DNA from: Cryptomeria japonica
Taxonomy: Eukaryota; Streptophyta; Pinopsida; Cupressales; Cupressaceae
DNA length: 60,000 nucleotides
Direction: 5' to 3'
Assembly: GCF_030272615.1 (NCBI RefSeq)
Contig: NC_081409.1
Coordinates: 202,166,449-202,226,448 of the forward strand
Shown here one piece after another: positions 10,292 through 22,305 of the stretch (position 1 is the stretch's first letter; each line of letters begins with the position of its first letter). The position numbers were made by a program, and so were the translations under genes. The notes under the pieces are model-generated. The model was given only the letters and a program-made list of their open reading frames with translations, was not told where the DNA came from and did not search any database.

Positions 10292-13025
10292 TCAAGTTGT
10301 CAACCATAATGATATAATTTTGTAATATGAATCATGAGATAGAGTAATATGATTAATAAATACCAATCTCTTGTAGTTGCAATTCCTCCTCAACAAATTC
10401 AGAGCTTTCTTGATTCTTGTCTGTGTTTTCTTCACTCTGAGTCTGCATACCTTCGTTGAACTGCATCTAAATGCTACCAGTAGGTCAAGTACATGAGTCA
10501 ATAGTCCCACTGGCACTTTGGTTTGAATTGTTTCCCAAATATCTTCTTTCACATTTGGACCTCCATATTTTCAGTGCCCTATTGTAAGGAAAAGTGTGGA
10601 CGTCATACCCAGATGTATAGAGCCTCAAGCAATTTTCCAAATTTTTGTCTAGTTTGTTTCTTAGCTTTGATTTTAGGAACCCCAAAGCACTTAAAACTCT
10701 CTCATCTTCCACTGAACCCAATATAATGGTAAGACAAATCAACAAGCTTGAAATATCCTGGTATTGAATCATGCAAAACTTCGTTCTCGCCTAGATTTTT
10801 CCAAAGCCTTGTTATTGATCCCTCTTCGCAGGGGTTCTCCATTATGTCATATTGTTCCCTCATAGTGTATGCAAATTGAGATGATTTCTCTCTAAGATGA
10901 GTTTCATATAATATTCCATTTATAGTTACTCCATTCAATTCTCTAGATATGCAAAATTGTTTTATCAAAGTCAATAGCTTACTTTGAAAATTAGCTGCAC
11001 TGTTGAGGCTCCAATATTGAGGAAACACAATAGACATGGCTTCGAGTAGTTTGTCAGGAGGGAATTTGCTTCTAATTTGTGAGGAAAGATCATAGGCAAT
11101 TTTCTTCACAAAAGTAGTTACAGACTCAACAATCTTGTCAAAATCTTCCCTTGTAACTCTTGCTAGTTGTTTCTTGGGGCGCTTTCCTGGTTCCTCGGGG
11201 TCGACTGTGGCATAAAAGTGCATTGGTATCTCAACTCCCCGTACATTGGCACATACCTCTCCGTTTGCACCGATTTGTAAAATGACATCCGGATTGTTCA
11301 AATATGTGAGTGTCTAACATTTAACAAATTTTTCATCAGGTAGTGTTGGTTGATTTCGATAGAGATTATCGAGGGCCATGCATGTCAACTTACACAATGT
11401 AGCATATTCTGTAATATACATAGATCTTTTTTGGGCAACCTTCATAATATTCATCATTTCCTCTAGCATGGGCAGAATAGCCGCTAAAGTTAAGAGTGTC
11501 TCTAGACTACTTAACCTCCCAAGAAGGTCAGGAAATTTTGGTTGCTCTGATTCGTCGCAAGTTGTATGAAATAATCCAATCAAGGATGGATATTCTAAAA
11601 AAAATCGATGCGCTGGACCATCCAAAGAGATCCATCTGGTATCATTATTCTTGAGAAGCTTGTTCCCATCAGTTATTCCATCAGCAAAGTGTTGAAATTC
11701 CATAAATCGCTTGGTACTTCGGCAGAAGTGTGAATAGAGCTCTCTAATTCAAATTTATTTATTTTTTACTAAAGTATACTTGCTCACAATTCTAAAAGCT
11801 AGATTCATTTTGTGAGCCATGTAGTGAATGGTAGTAATGTAGGATGCAAAATAAGTTTCCATCTTTGTACAAAAACCGTTCCTATGACCTTGCATTACTG
11901 AAGCTCAATCTATTCCAACACACACCAATTTTTTGGCAATCGTCATGTCATCCATACCTCCATATTCGATTAAACATATCTTTACTAGTTGAAATAAATT
12001 ATATGATGTCGCATAAACATGCATACATACCCACAAAGTATTATCGACTACTGTAACTTCGTCTAAAGAAAATGCAATAAAGTTTGACTCTCTTATTTTT
12101 TCCTTTACATCTTATTTGTCAACCTTAGAAAGACAACTTTCCCATTCCCATCCACTATTTACTAACTAGTGACTATTAGTCCATAGTTAGGAACTTTCAA
12201 AAAGTGTAATAAACCACTAATTGATGAGAAATCTGTCATAGTACACCCTCTGCTCAAAATATAAAAAACAACACGTAATGAACAACTTTTCCCAGTTGTT
12301 CTATTTGCATTACTTTTCCAAAAATAGCTTCATTAGAACCTTTAACTTTAGCAGGCTTCGTCTGTATTTTCTCATGAAAATAATACTCTTTGGCATTCCT
12401 CACATGCTTACATTCCTCCTTTGTTTTCCATCTTATCATTGATTTGTCAACTTCGTTTATCATTTTTTTTCATAAACTTTACCCATATGTTTTTCTATGG
12501 TGTCAATATTTAGCTACAACCTAATTTCCTTGTTATGTTTCCAAATGAAAATCTTACACCTGCATTCTATTGGAGGCTCGCCTTTGATTGGATTCTCCAC
12601 TGGTTCAATGAATGGATAATTTGATGCCTAATTAATTTGAAAATTTCTCACTAACATTTCCCACTCCCGACCCTTTTTTGATTTTGGTTGATCTTTTTTT
12701 GATTTGGCTTTTCTTTTCCCCTTCAGGCCCTTTCATGCATTATCATCTATGGCATTATCACCCAAGTTGATTATATCATTCTGACTAACTTGGGTATCTA
12801 CCAGATAATCTTCTTCAAAATCATCCTGATCTAAGATATCAGGTTCACCGTCGTCTTCAACATGCGGTGTAGGTTGTGAATTTTGTAATTGTATTTGTGA
12901 TGATGTACCTTCCTAATTTTCACCATAATATTTGCCAAAGACAAAGTACAGTGTTTTGTTGACCTCTCATGGCCTTCCCCACATTCAAGATTCCTGGCCT
13001 TCTTCCTGTTTGACATCTCCAGCAA
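10292..13025 (-). pseudogene. hAT-superfamily transposase pseudogene
   Basis: Minus-strand pieces appear in hAT order. Near 12400-12600 there is a zinc-finger-like region (IECRCKIFIWKHNKEIRL, then IEKHMGKVYEK), which fits a BED-type DNA-binding finger. Near 11800-12050 comes TVVDNTLWVCMHVY, then a catalytic-core stretch whose ASVMQGHRNGF follows a stop in place of the usual Gly after Asp. 11314-11703 has KNNDTRWISLDGPAHRFF, typical of the hAT TRW region. 10485-10772 has ERVLSALGFLKSKLRNKL, the C-terminal dimerisation signature. At least six stops or frameshifts separate the pieces. It resembles the ZNF862/DUF4371 group of hAT proteins more than plant Ac (inference). The element's ends were not found. 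Confidence 0.82.
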
Positions 13026-13884
13026 AATAAAGGCTACAAAAAAATATCAATTTGTTGAAGAAGTAATAATAGACTATAAAGTATAATATATGTTTCATTG
13101 GCCCTATGACCTACAATCTAGATGTCTGAGGTCTCCCGGTTGACCACTTGGCACTGAAAGGTCCCCACTAAATAAGAATGAACTCAACAATGCAAACAGA
13201 TATAGATAAATTCAAAATAATATTATAACACTTCAAAAATATGATCACTCACCTTTAGGTCACTAGCAGTTGTCAATGCAGTCAACAACAATGATTTTCC
13301 TTGGTCTGAAACTTCACTATTGATCCAAATTCAGAGCCTAGAACCCACTAGATTGTGTAGAGATAGATCTAATCTTTGAATGTATTTATACCAATCCTTA
13401 TATGGCAAATTTTGTGGGAATTTATATGGTATACAAATATTTGGTGAATCTTGCTTAACTATAACATGACTTATGTAATTTTTGAAGCGATTATGGATCA
13501 TCTAGATAATTGGTAAACAAAATAAAGTAGACAAAAATTGGGGTGAATGGAGACATGCATCGGCAAAATGTCAGACGAATTGGGTCCTCCTGGACAATAA
13601 ATCTTCATATGCCTATAGGAGAATTATGGTCGTCTATTAAGGCAACCTCGAAGAGTGTAGGCAAAAAAATTAAATTTCCCATGTATCCACCATATATTGT
13701 ATTGGCGAGATCCTCCCATAGAAACAATTAATTACATAAAACTTATTGCTATCGAGCCTTGAATTTGATGAAAATTGATAATATTTTGGCGACATGGCCA
13801 CTCTAGTCGGTACAATATATTCGCCATTTCCCAGGTCGCCGACGTGAAAAAATCACCATTGGTGAATATTCGCCACTAAAGTAA
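13026..13884. other. Non-coding flank with repeated TATTCGCC motifs
   Basis: No gene is seen. The right 100 bp holds four GGCGA/TCGCC motifs and a TCACCATTGGTGA palindrome, ending near GAATATTCGCCACTA at about 13878 where gypsy integrase coding begins. This may be a subterminal end of the hAT or of another DNA transposon. A matching left end was not found. Confidence 0.35.
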
Positions 13885-13963
13885 TCTCTGCTTACTAGGT
13901 ATGAAATGAACCATCTTCAAGAATCTATCCACCACCACAAATATTGAATCATTCCCTCTCTGT
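13885..13963 (-). pseudogene. Gypsy C integrase fragment, left of the CACTA
   Basis: The minus strand encodes NDSIFVVVDRFLKMVHFIP, the integrase core segment that contains the first catalytic Asp (VVVDRF). This is the continuation of the integrase broken off at 37493: read through without the CACTA and one TGT copy, the two halves join inside the GLPR...DRF region with a one-base frameshift. The downstream half of the integrase is missing past 13885. Confidence 0.85.
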
Positions 13964-13994
13964 CACTAGTACATTTGGAGTGGTTTTCCGATGA
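13964..13994 (+). repeat. CACTA left terminal inverted repeat
   Basis: CACTAGTACATTTGGAGTGG and 11 further bases match the inverted right end (37459-37489) except at two positions. Just inside are GTCGGAATTCGGA-type subterminal repeats (14057-14225). Confidence 0.88.
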
Positions 13995-14231
13995 GCTATG
14001 CGATTTATTTTGTTTTGTCGGATTAATTTTTTTTTTCAAAAATTAACCTGTGTTCGTCGGAATTCGGACGTTTTAAAATTTCACGTCGGAATTCGGATGA
14101 AAAACCAAAGAACATTTCCGACCGGCTATGGGATTTCTTTTACTTTGTCAGATTTTTTTTTTTTTTAATACCCTGTGTTCGTTGGAATTTTGACTTGTTA
14201 AAATTTCACGTCGGCATCCTGACGAACACAG

Positions 14232-14690
14232 ATTTTACCTGTTGATCAGCATATGTTGATTCGATTATTTTCACAGCCTCTTGATTTCTTCTTACTCATC
14301 AAGATAAAATAAGATGATGACCTCTCTTCCTGTTGATCGGTGCTAGTTATCCTGCTAGTCTCATCGGGCATCAAGATAGCTTAAAATGTGTTCAGGCCAT
14401 GTGCATAATTTCCCCGATGTCTTTTACCTCGGCGTAGCTCCTCTCAATATGTTATGTATCCTCAACATAAGCTTTGACCCTTTATCATCGTAACCTTTGC
14501 TAATGCGTTTTACTTTTGCCAATGTCCAGTAGGATAAGTCTTACTGATAGCATCATCGACTATCGACAATACAAGATTTCTCCATTATCACTAGTGTGCA
14601 TTCTGCCAATGGACTTCATTGGTGTATACTAGCCTGATCACATGCTTCTACTTGTGTGTTACCATCGGGTTGAATTTTTTCGATAGTGCA
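14232..14690 (+). repeat. CACTA subterminal module, left copy
   Basis: Begins CCTGTTGATCAGCATATGTTG and ends near TTTTTCGATAGTGCAGAG. The same module lies in direct orientation at 22306-22720 and inverted at 36513-36735. It contains CGAT/ATCG-rich short motifs of the kind that bind transposase in CACTA elements (inference). Confidence 0.75.
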
Positions 14691-14990
14691 GAGTTCGTAT
14701 TTCACATCAAAATTCTCACGAACACGTGGTATTTTAAAAAAAAAATTATACACCATCATTATACATGGGCTTAGGGTGCAAAAAATTGGGAGGAAGTGGG
14801 CACAATTGTTGCAGATAGATGCTCGGTAGCAACTATACAAGAGGTTGGTCCTTTCGCTCTTGTCATCAAGATTTTTTTGCAAGTTTCTTTCCTTTCCTTG
14901 CATTCTATTGTTCACATTTTTTAATGGTATCCGCTTTGGCAAAATATGAATCCTCAACCTCCTTAACCTCTCCATTTTGTGGCTACCAGT

Positions 14991-15093
14991 TATAAAGACA
15001 AGTCGTTTCATAGCTTCTAGAGGGGTCAACAATTCTCTGTGATTGTAAACCCTTCAAACCCTCAAAATAGCCCTTTGTATGGAAGCAAATTTT
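14991..15093 (-). repeat. Duplicated SPT6 segment (other copy 15558-15659)
   Basis: About 103 bp encoding ASIQRAILRV and the following LLTPLEAMKRLVFI appears twice. The copy at 15558-15659 is in the expected order inside the SPT6 frame. This copy is joined to the end of the fragment and leads into unrecognised sequence (14616-14990). Confidence 0.75.
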
Positions 15094-15950
15094 ATATGAT
15101 TATTTAGGACTCTACGGGCAATTTCCTGTACAATTTTCCCCACTGAAAGGGTCTCTTCATTTTCTCCAGTTAGGAGATAGAATTCCTCATCCTGGGATGG
15201 CTCTTTATATGGTGTTTTCCAATCCTTAAATTCATTCACCAATTCAATCTTTATGTCAACAAGAGTTTCCCGTTTTTTATTGGATGTCCGTTGTTCCACA
15301 CTTCTAGCATATTCATCAACTTCAAGGGCCTTTAACACATGGGGATATTTTTTGACATGTTCAACTGCCATTTCTTGTGTTTCCTCAACCATACCATCTA
15401 TATCATGTCCTGCATCTTCACAATATACATCCTTAGCCATTTTGTTGATTAGTTCATATGACTCTGGATGAATTCTAGTATCATCCAATGGATCCATAAC
15501 ATGGTTCCCAAAAGTTGCTTGTCCAGTCCCTCTAACCGTTAAAAAACCAACAACATTTATAAAGACAAGTCACTTCATATCTTCTAGAGAGGTCAACAAT
15601 TCTTTGTGACTGAAAACCCTTCGAACCCTCAAAATAGCCCTTTGTATGGAAGCAACTTTTCTAGGTCCAAGGCCAACTACAAATTGCAGAGGAGAAAACA
15701 TCCATTCATGTGATGATGCTAGGTTTATGTCAATACCAACTTGGTTGGTTACTGTAACCATTATATGTTTGACAGCTTCATACTTGTCATCTAGACTAAG
15801 GAAATGTTCCAATGAATGAATCTTCAATGATAATATCTCTTTTTCATAACCAAATAATGTTGAAACCATGGCCAATGGATTCAGAAGATATTGACCAAGA
15901 GCCACAACACGCCTCACAATCCTTGTAGATATTCTTCTCCCAAAAGGATT
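15054..15950 (-). pseudogene. SPT6-like: Captured fragment of transcription elongation factor SPT6
   Basis: The minus strand encodes about 290 residues in one frame with a single internal stop (TGA near 15572). Order: VRRVVALGQYLLNPLAMVST, then NQVGIDINLASSHEWMFSPL, a helix-hairpin-helix GLGPRKVASIQ, the PLDDTRIHPESYEL segment and a DEEFYLLTGENEET stretch leading toward the S1 domain. This is the core of SPT6, a histone chaperone and RNA polymerase II elongation factor in the nucleus. N-terminal, S1 and SH2 parts are absent. No intron interrupts the frame, so capture may have been of spliced RNA or of one long exon (inference). It lies inside the CACTA, antisense to the transposase, and is followed by a duplicated segment at 14991-15093. 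It is too short and broken to be functional SPT6. Confidence 0.88.
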
Positions 15951-16856
15951 GATTGATCTATTTTTGCTATTTTAAAATTATCATCTATCCATCAAGAGAT
16001 CCTTACTAAAGGGTTAAAAGATGTCCATGTGCCTACTAACATTCATCCTACCCAATTCCAAGCACCAATATGCCGTCTATCATCCTCTTATCAATTAGCC
16101 TTAAATAGAAATGATATGCTACCAAGTGATCCAACCCATAAAATTTTTCCCTACAATTCATCATCACAAAACACAAGGTTAAACGAGTCCTAATGGATAT
16201 TGGTTCTATCATGCAGAATCATTTTGAGTTGGAGGCTTGAAATATGAATAATTTATCTCATTTTATTTGTTAGTTGCATATTTTGTTATGGGTTAATAGA
16301 AATCTGGGTATTGTATAGAACTTTAAAAGAAAGTAGAATCTAATCAAACACTATATTTCATTTGATGTTATCAAGAATTTTGATTAGTTTTCTTCATAAT
16401 GTGTATCTTGTATAGTTTATCTTAATATTGTCTTTCTTGTATCATGTAGTAGTTTTGGAAAAATTATCATAACTTTCATTTGAACTGTTGGATCTTTCTA
16501 TAAATTGAAGGATAAGTTTGTAACAATGATATCAAGAGATTGACCAAAGTGATTGGCTTCATTACAAGGTAAGGGCAACCTTTTTCATGTTTTTCTTCCT
16601 CAAAGTATGGTTGGTGTCTATTAAGTTGTTGTCTTGTAAGGGTGTTTTGAAGATTGAGAAGAGACTTTTGATGGGTATTAATCACATTGTTGTCAATTAT
16701 GTCTGATTGGAATTGAATGTTTCCAAGGTTTAGTGCATTAGAGGGAAAATGATTCATGAGATTGTCACTTCAATTAAATAATTACTGAAAACTTTGAATT
16801 GCTTCCTTGTAAATGAATGCTTTAAATAAAAGGTTACTTTATTATAAGTATGATTT
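15951..16856. other. CACTA interior, mostly non-coding; possible protease relic
   Basis: Plus-strand bases near 16160-16240 encode KHKVKRVLMDIGSIMQ, weakly like a gypsy protease active-site region. Nothing else is supported. Confidence 0.3.
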
Positions 16857-18416
16857 TGTAATGTCCCCTAATAAAATGCCTAAAATATACCAGTTATGGA
16901 TCTCAGTTCTTAGTGTAGGGGTTAAGAGAAAATACCTTAGCCTCTGTTGTAATAAAAAACCTGCAAAAAAAAACTCAGAAGGTGCTACAAATTTCATTAA
17001 GGAATGGTCATATAAATGGCTATATACATAATTAACTATATATAACATAAAGAGGGATCCTTGTAATAATATCAGAAATAGAATCATAAGTTATGTTTTT
17101 GAGTTGTGATGCAAGATTTAGTGGGGTGTCTTGATTTACCATTTCCCCTTATCCAGTATAACCATGTAGGGTGCCTTACACAACAGTTCTCCCTACCCAA
17201 TATTGTCATGTAGGGTGCCCTATAGCAGTTCTCCCTACCCAATGATCCTGTAGGGTGCCCTATAGAAGATCTCCCTGCCCATTTATTAGGCAGGGTTCCC
17301 TTTAGTAGTTCCCTCCACTTAATGATCCTATAGGGTGCCCTATAACAATTCTCCCTGCCCATTTATCAGGTAGGGTAACCTTCAATAGTTCTCCCCACTT
17401 AATGATCTTGCAGGGTGCCCTTTAGCAGTTCTCCCTACCCATATTATCAGGTATGGTTCCCTTTAGCAGTTCTCTCTTCTCCATATGAAATGATTTAGTT
17501 TATTCCAATTATCAATATTTGAATCATAACCAAATTTCAGATTTATTATCAATTGTTTGAATTATTATTAGTTGTTGAAATTATTGTCAATGCTCAGATT
17601 ATTACCAGTTATTTACTTTGTTACCATTGCTCAAAATATCATCAATTATCTAATCTATTACCAGCAATAAGAATGGTTATTAAATTTGAGTTTATCCGTC
17701 AGCACTTACAATTTCAAAGAATTAGCAATTTTCATATTATTTCCAGTTTTATCTTCAAGTGACATTGGCCACTAAATATTAGTGACCGTTCTAATATATA
17801 TCTATATATAAATGTTATTATTATTGTTATTGTAAGAACTTATTATTGCAGAAGGATTGGACCAATAATATACAAAGATTAATATGGGGGTTGCAGTATA
17901 TGCAAGTGCTAAATATAAATACATACCAGAAAGAGGGCGGAAGCTTGGATGTGATTATCGTGTGCACAAACCAGATTACAATTGCCTATATTTTCCTCCA
18001 TGTTATATATTAATATTACTATCAAATTCTCTTCATGTATGCCTTTTGGCAAGAGACACACCCTTTCACCATTAGCACCCTTTGAAAGAGTGCACCTCTT
18101 CATTCTTTTTGTCCTTTGAAAGGGACACAACCTTTCACAATCAGATCTACACTTCTAATTTAAATAAAATTTGCACCTCTCATTCCCCAATTATCCCCCT
18201 TTCAAATGAGGTTCTCTTCTCCCTTTTATATCTCATGTTTGAGGGAACCACACCTTTTCATTTTATGTCTTTTGATCATTCATTAACTTAACATTAAATT
18301 TTAATTATATTTAATTTATATTTTAACTTAAATGCTAGTTTTTTAATCTTTTGTAGTTTAATTTTATTATTATTATTATATATTATTGAATTCTATTTCA
18401 AAGTGGGGACATGACA
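16857..18416 (+). mobile_element. Solo LTR with 12-bp inverted ends, inside the CACTA
   Basis: Ends are TGTAATGTCCCC and GGGGACATGACA, inverted with one mismatch. Flanks GATTT (16852-16856) and TATTT (18417-18421) are a likely 5-bp target duplication with one change. No coding sequence lies inside, and a tandem repeat fills 17160-17475. Best read as a solo LTR of about 1.56 kb; a non-autonomous foldback-like element is less likely because the internal sequence is LTR-like and the ends are TG..CA. Confidence 0.7.
17160..17475 (+). repeat. Tandem repeat of about 45-50 bp, about 7 units
   Basis: Each unit has CTCCCTACCC (or variants), AATGATCCTGTAGGGTGCC and CTATAGCAGTT. Within a unit, CCCTACCC and GTAGGG can pair. 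Units differ by several bases, so the array is not young. Confidence 0.8.
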
Positions 18417-19052
18417 TATTTCTTAACTGAGATTAATTTGAAAACATCTGATTAAATTATCTTCAAACAATAGTAGACTAGTGCCTTCACCCCTAACATA
18501 ATGTTGCAGTCAGTCTTAATGAATTTAACTTTGCTCTAAAAGACCAATAAGACAGAATGAAGTTTGACATCCAATCCTTCAAACTGATAATCAAACTGAA
18601 AAATAACCCAAACTTTAATAACATAGGATAGCATATTGAAACAATCTAAATGAATAGATTTATCACAAGGAACTAATCAAACAATCAAAAAGATAAATAC
18701 CAGCAGAGATGAAAAGCACTTGATCTTTTTATTGAAATAAACATAAGATAATCAACTAATTACATATAGCACAATGTTTTTTCACCAGATTGGCATTTCC
18801 AGAAAATAAACCCTGAGAGTATTGTATATAATTGCATCTCCGAATCTATCTCTCATTTCATTAAAAGATCCTCCATATATATAGATGAGGATTTAGTTTC
18901 AAAATGAAAGGGAATATCCCTTCATTCATAATTACACTAACTAAAATCTTAACTAAAAAAACCAAATAACTGGCCCTAACACAACTATCAACATAACAAA
19001 CATATTACATAAGACTTTAAAAGACAACAATTTGAAACATTCAGAACAAGAG
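18417..19052. other. AT-rich spacer, no gene seen
   Basis: Lies downstream of the minus-strand gene 19053-21999. No coding frame or repeat is supported. Confidence 0.5.
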
Positions 19053-21999
19053 CTAATTGTCAAGAACTTCACCACAATTCTTAATATGCTCCAAATAGTT
19101 TTCTGACGTATAGCTATCTACACCATAAATCACGTCCTTGACAACGATCTCTAATGTGACAAACTGCTCTATCTGTGCAATGGTTTCCTTTAACTCTATT
19201 CCATATATCCAGGTAACATCAAGGGCAACACTGAGGAGACTCTGGCATTCAGCAATCCATTTATCCTTATCATTAATCTCACCTTTCTGGTCAACTAACA
19301 TATGAATACCATGTTAGATTACATCTTTACACTCATCATATTCATTTTGTAATTCTGCATCGAATTTATCATGAAGGCAAGTAGACTTTCCATTTTCTCA
19401 ATCTCTTTGGAATCTGCTCCCTCCAAATTCTTCTCATGCAGCTTGACCCCCAGTCTGTTTTTAATCCTTTTATGTGATACTGCATTCTCCACATTTTTTT
19501 GAAACACAACCCAAAAGTCTTCCAAGTGACCCTGCAACTTTTCAAATCTTTTATTCAATAAGAAAGAAGGAGTATCAATTCTTATACTTTGCCTATGTTT
19601 GAGAATTATTTGTTTTTACTGCTGCAATTCCTCACATTTCTTCTTCCATTTTGAATTTTCAGGAGAAAGCAACATGGGTTTAGACTATCCACTTCTTCTG
19701 ATGGCCTCCTCATACATAGCTTTTTACTGATTCCTTTCCCTTACCACTTGAACTATCTATCCCCTGTTGAATTTGGAAATATCTATTCCTATATCTACTG
19801 AGACAATATGATCAATTTCTACGACCTTTAATTTCATCATGTGTCCAAAAGCCCTATCCACATCAATGATTGTTGATCTCTTGTTTGATGGATACAGTAC
19901 CCATATTAGTTCTTCCTCATCTAGATCAAACCTTGACCCAATAAAAATGTCATTAACTCCTTGAATATCCAATTTGAATTCCTTATTATCAAAGTGCAAC
20001 AAACTATCAAAAATAAAAGAGGCACTCAAGTCCCATCCTAGAAAAATAATTACTCTGACCTCTACCAATAATTGTCTCCCTCTTTGTGGAGTCATTTTCA
20101 CCAATTTTGCTTCTATATCCTCTTTTAGTTTCTTCAATAATTATGCCTTGTTTTCAAGTGTCACATTTGGGATAGACTCCCTCAGCCTTTTGCCTTTGAA
20201 ATTATAAAGAAAAGACTTAAATTCTTTGGATTTAACAAATACATCATTTGCCACAAAAGCAGCATGTCCATCCAATCTTGCATCTTTATAAATTTCCATT
20301 TTAGTTACAATTTGATCATCTTCATTGAACTCTTCTTCCCAATCTTTTTCTTGTGACCTAGAAATGGCTTCAGTGTCTTCTGGTTCATTTTCTAACATTT
20401 CTTCTTCCGACTCCATCTCCATTAACCTCTATCTTTTCTCCTCAAATTGTTTGTTTAGGTTATCAATCACTTCTAGGGCCTCTGTATCTTCCATGTTCCT
20501 AAATATATCTTCCACTTCTAGACTCACATGCAAATAATCACCTAGATTTTGCCTTTTCTTGCAGCAGTGGATAGATCCTTCCGGATCATAATTCTTTCTT
20601 GCAAAATGTTTGAATAAATTAAATTCTTCCATTAATTTCTTGTCAATTACATCATAGGATTTTGTTGAAATAATTGTGAAATCTTCAAAGCTAAGAGTGC
20701 CTAGCAAGAAAGCCCGCTTATGGAGATCCCCAAAGTTTTTAGCATTTGAGACACTGAATTGTCTGACAATCTCCAAGTATGCTATTCGGTCGAGAACACA
20801 TTTTGGCAACATATAGGGAGTTCCTTCAAACCCATATATCTTGAAACATGTGAAGTCCTTATCGACATACCAATCTCCCCAGATATGATTCACTATCTTT
20901 TTGTCATCAAAATCTTTAGGTCTTAAAAATCTTTTAATATCATCTGAGATTGATCCATCACAAGGAAATCCATACATCGGATAATTTGGATTTACTATCC
21001 ATTCCTCAAATTTGATATTATTGGATCTTGTGTAATGAGAATCCCAAATCGAAGCCATAATTGAACAGGTTGCTCCTCCCCTTGCCTGTTTCTGACGTTA
21101 AGTTTCAATTCCTTGGGCCGCATATATACCCCTAAAATGTCCATAGAATAAGATTAAATGGATCAATAATGATTAAAACTTAAAATTAGGGCAATTATTA
21201 TCCCTGAGGTTCAAAAAAACCTCATACAATCTCTCCACAAAATATGATGCATAATCAAATGGCATGGGTTCATACATTTGAATGTCTGAAGCTAAAACTA
21301 ATGACCCAATACTCATGAGGTCTGGAATCTCAATGCCTCCTAACTGCCCACAAGACATATAGGTATACTAGAAGGTAATGTGTGAACAAATCAATGTTAA
21401 ATGGTGGCCCATCCTATTTTGTAAGTTCTCCCCTTCTTCTTTATGGACAGCTAGTTTCCACCCAAGGTATGTAGTGTCCATTCTTTGATATTCCTCTTCT
21501 AATTCCCCAAAGACAGAGGTTTATCAAAACCAGAATCTAGGTTGAACACTTCATTTATAGTGTTTACTGAAAACCTTATGAGGGCTTCTCCATTTGGAGT
21601 CTTAATGTATATTCCCCCAGAATTATAATTTCTCACTAGAATCTCTAAAACTTTCAAATTTACAAAAACATTAGGGACAATTGACTTACCCAAATTTGTA
21701 ACCCATGGGTTGTAGAGCGACATCTCCCTATTTCTCCTCAAGTAATGGAATAAAAACACTTCATATCCCCTTACCCTAGTCCAAACATCCCTAACATTCT
21801 TGTATCTATCTTCTAATTGATCCCGACCAGGTAGATGTTGTTTCGATCTTCTAGACTTAGGGCAAGGCGCTTGCATTTGATCAATCATATCCTAGTTCAA
21901 TTTTCTAAATGGGGCATCTTCTCCTATTGAGGATTTCTTGGCTCCTAATTCCAAATTCTTGGCTGATCTCTTTTTACCTATAGAACTAGATGCCTCCAT
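19053..21999 (-). pseudogene. Large decayed plant repeat-family gene of unknown function
   Basis: The likely start is ATG at 21997-21999 (MEASSSIGKKRSAK). The frame is stopped after 35 codons and reopens. 21499-21888 encodes YNPWVTNLGKSIVPNVFVN and IRFSVNTINEVFNL, comparable to the N-terminal module of 41342-43620. 20429-21058 is the best preserved part (209 codons: YMLPKCVLDRIAYLEIVRQF and others). Downstream are acidic and Lys/Glu-rich stretches, so coiled coil is likely, ending at 19053. About eight stops and one or two frameshifts break roughly 980 codons. I do not recognise a named domain; such proteins recur in repeat-rich plant genomes and may be transposon-associated (inference). The gene sits in the CACTA on the strand opposite the transposase. 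Confidence 0.6.
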
Positions 22000-22305
22000 T
22001 TTTGTAACTGCAGTTTCTCACTCTACCCTTTACGAATTAGAAGTCTCTATAAATTTCCTTCACTGTGTAAGATTTATGTCAAGCAACTTCAATTATATAA
22101 CAAATATATTTAATGTCAAACTCGCAATGATTAGCATCCCATAAATTGGCTTCATGTGAACCCGATGTAAGCATTTAATAAGAGTCCTATGCTTTAGTTT
22201 TAAAATTTGATTTGACAATGACTCATATGCACATGTCTCCCTGATGTAATTTTATTTTGGCAACATCAGCATAACTCTCTCCCCTTCTTCGATACATTGA
22301 GATTA

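Noticed and set aside
13540-13731. 62-codon plus-strand frame near the hAT
   Set aside because: No family resemblance and no partner frames; it lies in repeat-like DNA.
9670-13884. Exact ends of the hAT element
   Set aside because: I looked for matching terminal inverted repeats and an 8-bp duplication (for example around TAGTGGCGAATATT at 13878) and found no left partner.
17160-17475. CRISPR-like array
   Set aside because: Units are contiguous and degenerate, without unique spacers, in plant DNA; it is an ordinary tandem repeat in an LTR.
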